A program made the translations under genes and the position numbers. The notes under the pieces are model-generated. The model was not told the origin of the DNA. It was given only the letters and a program-made list of their open reading frames with translations, and did no database searches. Below, piece by piece: positions 29,503-33,265 of a DNA stretch of 33,265 bases; the first letter of the stretch is position 1; the number at the start of each line of letters is the position of its first letter. Source of the DNA: DATATV01 sp035551355 (GTDB lineage Bacteria; Actinomycetota; Actinomycetes; Mycobacteriales; Pseudonocardiaceae); contig DASZNF010000041.1 in assembly GCA_035551355.1 (NCBI GenBank), forward strand, positions 1-33,265, given 5' to 3'.

Positions 29503-31737
29503 GTGAGCGAACACAACGAGCCGGGCTACCCGGGCATCTCCGGTGCCACGATGCCGCCCGGTGTACGCCGGATCGCACCCCGCCCACGCCCGGATCAACC
29601 GGACAAACGCGCCATCATGTGGCGAAGGGTCCGGCGCACCCTCTACGTGCTGATCGCCCTGGGCTTTCTCGGCCCCATCCTCGCGTTCGTGATCACCTAC
29701 CAGTACGTGAAGGTGCCCGACCCCAATCAGTTGCTTGCCGAGCTGAACCAGCCGCTGACCATGTACTACGCGGACGGCTCGACCCTGTACACCTCGTCGC
29801 TGACCGCGGAGAGCCATCAACTGGCGACCTGGGACCAGATCCCGCAGTCGATGAAGAACGCGCAGATGGCGGCCGAGGACGAGACGTTCATGACGAACTC
29901 CGGGTTCGACATGAAGGCGATCATCCGCACGGTGTGGAACCGGCTGACCGGCGGCACCGGCGGCGGTTCCACCATCGGCCAGGAGTACGTGAAGAACGCG
30001 ACCGGCAACAACGCGCCGACGCTGCAGCGCAAGTTCCTGGAGATGGTCGAGTCGTACAAGATGACCAACACCTTCTCCAAACAGGACATTCTCACCGCCT
30101 ACCTGAACACCGTCTACTTCGGACGCGGCGCGTACGGGGTCAAGGCGGCGGCCCACATGTACTTCAACGAGGATGTCAGCAAGCTGACCGACGAGCAGGC
30201 CGCGCTGCTGGCCGGCCTGGTGCAACTTCCCAGATACGCCAACAGTTCCAGCTATCAGCACCAACGCTATTCGTATGTCATGTCGCGAATGCTGGCCAAT
30301 CACTGGATCACCCCGGCCGAGTACGGCACGGCGAAGTTCCCCACCCCCATCCCGACCGGTGCGGACGCCCCGGCCCTCTCGCCGACCCGCCGCTACATCG
30401 CCAACGCGGTGTTCGCCGAACTGGCGGCCAAGGGCCTGTCGGAAAGCACCCTGGTCAACAACGGCGCGCGCATCTACACCACGATCCAGCCGCAGGCCCA
30501 GCTCGACGCGGAGAACTCGGTCACCCAGGTGACCGCGGCCGACGGGCAGTATCCGGACGAAGCGGCCGCGCTGGTGTCGGTGGATCCGCGCACCGGCGGG
30601 ATTCTGGCCTACTACGGCGGGGACGGCTCGACCTCCTACGACCTGGCCCAGACGCCGCAACAACCGGGTTCCTCGTTCAAGCCCTACGTGCTGGCCGCGG
30701 GCTTGCGCGCCCAGCCACAGAACATCGGCCTGGACACGCTCTACGACGGCAGCGACGACCAGACCATCGACGGCCAGGTGGTGCACAACGCCGACGGCGA
30801 GGGCGCGCCGCAGATCACCGTCAAGGACGCGATGACCAAATCGGTGAACACGGTGTTCTACCGGATGGGCGCGCAGGTCGGGCCGCAGACGGTGCGGCAG
30901 GCCGCGTGGGACGCGGGCATTCCCAAGCGGATCACCCCGTCGCTGGGCCCGGCGTTCGACTCGTTGCAGGAGAGCGATCCGAAGACCGGCCAGGGCAGCG
31001 GCGTGACCCAGCTGGGCATCGCCATCGGCCAGTACCCGGTGCGGCCGATCGACCAGGCGCAGGGATACGCGACGTTCGCCAACAACGGTATGTACCTGCC
31101 GGTGCACTTCGTCGCGAAGGTGATCGGCGACCACGACAACCAGTTGTTCGACTTCGCCACCCCGGCCACCCAGGCGTTCAGCCCGGATCCCAACACCAAC
31201 GCCCAGATCGCGGCCACGGTGACCGCGTCCATGAACGAGGTGGCCGCGTCCTCCCAGGACCCGCTGGCCGGAAACCGGCCCAACGCGGCGAAAACGGGTA
31301 CCGCACAGTATCTGGACACCGGGCACAACTCCGAGGCGTGGATGGTCGGCTACACCCCGCAGGTGGTGACCGCGGTGTGGTTCGGCAACAAGCGCCAGCC
31401 CGCGCCGATCTACGGCAACTACAAGGGCGGGCACGGTTACAACGTTTACGGTCGCGAGGAACCGGGTTATATCTGGCAGGCGTACATGAACGCCTACCTG
31501 ACCGGCCAGCCGGTGACCCCGTTCCCGAACGTGGACACCATCAGCGGCGGCAACAACTACAGCGGCACCCCGACGGCCACCCAGCCGCCGGCCACCCAGG
31601 CCCCGACCACGACCCAGCAACCCGCCCCGACCACGGCGCCGGTCGCGCCGACCCCGCCGACGATCAGCCTGTTCCCGACTCCGCCCTGCGTGCTCGACTG
31701 CGGCCCGCCGACCACCAGCCGGCATCACAGACCCTGA
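29503..31737 (+). CDS. Class A penicillin-binding protein (glycosyltransferase + transpeptidase)
   Basis: 744 residues from the GTG at 29503 with GAGGGG upstream. After a short cytoplasmic part, one membrane helix (LYVLIALGFLGPILAFVITY) leads to the GT51 domain, with catalytic EDETF near residue 124 and GGGSTIGQEYVKN (usually GGSTITQQ; the altered Thr-Gln is notable). The transpeptidase domain has SSFK near 388 (active Ser), SVN near 447, and KTGTAQ near 596. A Pro/Thr-rich tail ends the protein outside the cell. It polymerises and crosslinks peptidoglycan. The frame is open upstream to 28957, but that part encodes a gene remnant. A 24-nt gap leads to the next gene. Confidence 0.94.
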   Translation: MSEHNEPGYPGISGATMPPGVRRIAPRPRPDQPDKRAIMWRRVRRTLYVLIALGFLGPILAFVITYQYVKVPDPNQLLAELNQPLTMYYADGSTLYTSSLTAESHQLATWDQIPQSMKNAQMAAEDETFMTNSGFDMKAIIRTVWNRLTGGTGGGSTIGQEYVKNATGNNAPTLQRKFLEMVESYKMTNTFSKQDILTAYLNTVYFGRGAYGVKAAAHMYFNEDVSKLTDEQAALLAGLVQLPRYANSSSYQHQRYSYVMSRMLANHWITPAEYGTAKFPTPIPTGADAPALSPTRRYIANAVFAELAAKGLSESTLVNNGARIYTTIQPQAQLDAENSVTQVTAADGQYPDEAAALVSVDPRTGGILAYYGGDGSTSYDLAQTPQQPGSSFKPYVLAAGLRAQPQNIGLDTLYDGSDDQTIDGQVVHNADGEGAPQITVKDAMTKSVNTVFYRMGAQVGPQTVRQAAWDAGIPKRITPSLGPAFDSLQESDPKTGQGSGVTQLGIAIGQYPVRPIDQAQGYATFANNGMYLPVHFVAKVIGDHDNQLFDFATPATQAFSPDPNTNAQIAATVTASMNEVAASSQDPLAGNRPNAAKTGTAQYLDTGHNSEAWMVGYTPQVVTAVWFGNKRQPAPIYGNYKGGHGYNVYGREEPGYIWQAYMNAYLTGQPVTPFPNVDTISGGNNYSGTPTATQPPATQAPTTTQQPAPTTAPVAPTPPTISLFPTPPCVLDCGPPTTSRHHRP

Positions 31738-31761
31738 CCACCCCACCGAAGGGAGTGCGCG

Positions 31762-32811
31762 GTGCGCGCGCTGACCACCCTGCCCGGCAAGGCGAACTCG
31801 CTGGAACTGTCCGAAGTGGACGAACCGGAACCCGCGCCGGGCGAACTGCTGGTGGACGGCCTGGCGGTGGGGGTGTGCGGCACGGACAAGGAGATCGTCA
31901 GCGGCGGCTACGGCTGGGCGCCGCCCGGGCAGCAGCGGCTGACCATCGGGCACGAGTCGCTGGGCCGGGTGGCCCGCGCGCCCGAGGGCTCCGGGTTCTC
32001 CGCCGGTGATCTGGTGGTCGGGGTGGTGCGCCGGCCCGATCCGGAACCGTGCGGGGCGTGCGGGCACGGCGAGTTCGACATGTGCCGCAACGGCAAGTAC
32101 ACCGAACGCGGCATCAAGGAGCTGTCCGGTTACGCCAGTCAGCGCTGGTGCGTGCCCGCCGACTACGCGGTGCGGCTGGATCCGAGCCTGACCGAGGTCG
32201 GGGTGCTGCTGGAGCCGACCAGCATCGTGGCCAAGGCGTGGGAGCAGGTGCTCCGGGTGGGCACGCGGGCCTGGTTCCAGCCACGCCGGGCGCTGGTCAC
32301 CGGGGCCGGGCCGGTCGGCCTGCTGGCCGCCTTGCTTGGCGTGCAACAGGGTCTGGAGGTGCACGTGCTGGACCGGGTGACCGACGGGCCCAAGCCGGGC
32401 CTGGTCGCCGAGTTGGGCGCGACCTACCACAGCGGTGACGCCGACGAGGTGGCCAGGTCGCTGCGCCCGGACGTGGTGATCGAGGCGACCGGGGTGGACC
32501 AGGTGGTGTTCGCCGCCATGTCCAACACCGGTTCCTACGGCATCACCTGCCTGACCGGGGTGTCCACCGCGGGCCGCCGGATCGGCACGGATCTCGGTGG
32601 GCTGAACCGGGATCTGGTGCTGGAGAACGATGTGGTGATCGGTTCGGTGAACGCCAACCAGCGGCACTACGGACAGGCCGCGGCGGCGCTGGTCAAGGCC
32701 GATCCGGGCTGGCTGGCCCGGGTGATCACCCGCCGGGTGCCGTTGTCGAGGTTCGCCGAGGCGTTCACCGCCCAGCCCGATGATGTGAAGGTTGTGCTGG
32801 CCATCGAGTAG
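31762..32811 (+). CDS. Glucose 1-dehydrogenase-like zinc alcohol dehydrogenase
   Basis: 349 residues from a GTG with GGGAG upstream. The medium-chain dehydrogenase plan is clear: catalytic-zinc residues in VCGTDKEIV and GHESLG, a structural-zinc lobe CGACGHGEFDMCRNG, the EPTS segment, a Rossmann motif GAGPVGLLAA, and a C-terminal glucose-dehydrogenase-type domain (LENDVVIGSVNANQRHY). The NANxRHY motif and DMC-x-G lobe are those of the archaeal/bacterial glucose 1-dehydrogenase family rather than simple alcohol dehydrogenases. Substrate is probably an aldose. It may be co-transcribed with the PBP gene. Confidence 0.9.
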   Translation: MRALTTLPGKANSLELSEVDEPEPAPGELLVDGLAVGVCGTDKEIVSGGYGWAPPGQQRLTIGHESLGRVARAPEGSGFSAGDLVVGVVRRPDPEPCGACGHGEFDMCRNGKYTERGIKELSGYASQRWCVPADYAVRLDPSLTEVGVLLEPTSIVAKAWEQVLRVGTRAWFQPRRALVTGAGPVGLLAALLGVQQGLEVHVLDRVTDGPKPGLVAELGATYHSGDADEVARSLRPDVVIEATGVDQVVFAAMSNTGSYGITCLTGVSTAGRRIGTDLGGLNRDLVLENDVVIGSVNANQRHYGQAAAALVKADPGWLARVITRRVPLSRFAEAFTAQPDDVKVVLAIE

Positions 32812-32835
32812 TCCGAGCACCGGGCCGGGATTCGC

Positions 32836-32856
32836 TTTCGCAACCAATGTGCGAAA
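32836..32856. terminator. Weak hairpin after dehydrogenase gene
   Basis: Perfect 7-bp arms tttcgca and tgcgaaa with a 7-nt loop, 24 nt after the stop codon. Its low stability means it could equally be an operator for the sigma factor gene. Confidence 0.4.
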
Positions 32857-32893
32857 AAGCGACCATGCACCGAGTTGGCGTACTCCTGTAGGT

Positions 32894-33265
32894 GTGGCCC
32901 TGGATTCCGGCGGCGGACCGGACGAGCAACGACTTCGCGGCGTGGTCGCCGCGGCGATGTCCGGCGACCCGCTCGCGGCCGGCCGGCTGCTGGCCATGAT
33001 CCGTCCGCTGGTGGTGCGCTACTGCCGGGAACGGGTCGGGCCCGGCGAGCGCCACCTCGCCTCGGCCGACGATGTCGCCCAGGAAGTGTGCCTGGCCGTG
33101 CTGACCGCGCTGCCCGGCTATCGCGACCAGGGCCGGCCGTTCCTGGCGTTCGTGTACGGGATCGCGGCCCACAAGGTGGCCGACGCGCACCGGGCCGCGG
33201 CCCGCAACCGCGCGGAGCCGGTGGCCGAGGTGCCCGACGCTCCCGAGTTGGACGCGGGTCCGGAA
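32894..33265 (+). CDS. Sigma-70 family sigma factor, SigD/ShbA-like (partial, 5' part)
   Basis: 124 codons from a GTG to the window edge. Region 2 is clear: GDPLAAGRLLAMIRPLVVRYCRERVG, then SADDVAQEVCLAVLTALPGYRDQGRPFLAFVYGIAAHKVADAHRAAARN, which matches the mycobacterial SigD / Streptomyces ShbA group. It would recruit RNA polymerase to a housekeeping-type regulon; ShbA drives hrdB in Streptomyces. No Shine-Dalgarno is visible. An 8-codon frame (MHRVGVLL, 32865-32891) ends 2 nt before the GTG and may be a leader or chance. Region 4 is outside the window. Confidence 0.85.
   Translation, partial: MALDSGGGPDEQRLRGVVAAAMSGDPLAAGRLLAMIRPLVVRYCRERVGPGERHLASADDVAQEVCLAVLTALPGYRDQGRPFLAFVYGIAAHKVADAHRAAARNRAEPVAEVPDAPELDAGPE

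Noticed and set aside
28873..32997. 1374-codon open frame on the - strand
   Set aside because: It is the antisense of the PBP and dehydrogenase genes, whose + strand proteins carry full catalytic motifs; composition is shadow-like.
1..33265. tRNA, rRNA, insertion sequences, integrase or attachment sites
   Set aside because: I saw no tRNA-like cloverleaf, transposase or integrase gene, or flanking direct repeats to show that the eCIS block is a recently inserted element.

Overview
The window is very GC-rich, uses GTG starts often, and packs its genes into head-to-tail, overlapping runs. Together with an actinobacterial set of families (GH64 glucanase end, TetR/SDR pair, SigD/ShbA-like sigma factor, PonA-like penicillin-binding protein, NarL-type two-component pair) this points to a filamentous or mycelial actinomycete. 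I lean towards Pseudonocardiales, with low confidence on the family.

Left flank (1-2403): the 3' end of a secreted GH64 beta-1,3-glucanase, an unrecognised gene on the other strand, and a divergent TetR regulator / SDR oxidoreductase pair with two inverted repeats between them.

Regulatory block (2404-5074, + strand): a soluble NarL-class histidine kinase, its response regulator, and a second LuxR-type regulator with a degenerate receiver. This last one is the type of regulator known beside Streptomyces contractile injection clusters.

Central block (5119-26991, all - strand): a complete phage-tail-like extracellular contractile injection system (eCIS) of the actinobacterial type. Transcription probably starts upstream of the DUF4255 gene (cis16), the AAA+ ATPase (cis15) and a DUF4157 protein, and again upstream of the sheath. 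From the sheath the order is: tube, a tail-chaperone-like pair, a 777-residue disordered protein, a second gp19-type tube protein, LysM baseplate protein, VgrG-like spike, PAAR tip, gp25, baseplate J/gp6-like, tail protein I, a zinc-ribbon membrane protein, a 1423-residue secreted PD40/vWA protein, and a single-pass membrane protein resembling the membrane attachment factor of Streptomyces particles. No tail-fibre gene is visible, as in the cytoplasmic or membrane-docked Streptomyces particles.

The main new observation is a shared 14-nt palindrome, TGCCC-N4-GGGCA. Four perfect copies occur in the window. Three lie upstream of the eCIS regulator gene, the sheath operon and the cis16-cis15 operon; the fourth is at the kinase/response-regulator junction. 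Near-matches lie upstream of the DUF4157 gene and the last membrane-protein gene. It looks like the operator of an eCIS regulon.

Right flank (27132-33265): a DJ-1/PfpI protein, a DUF427 protein, a SnoaL-like protein, a decayed PAS/GAF remnant, a class A penicillin-binding protein, a glucose-dehydrogenase-like enzyme, and the 5' part of a sigma factor gene cut by the window edge.
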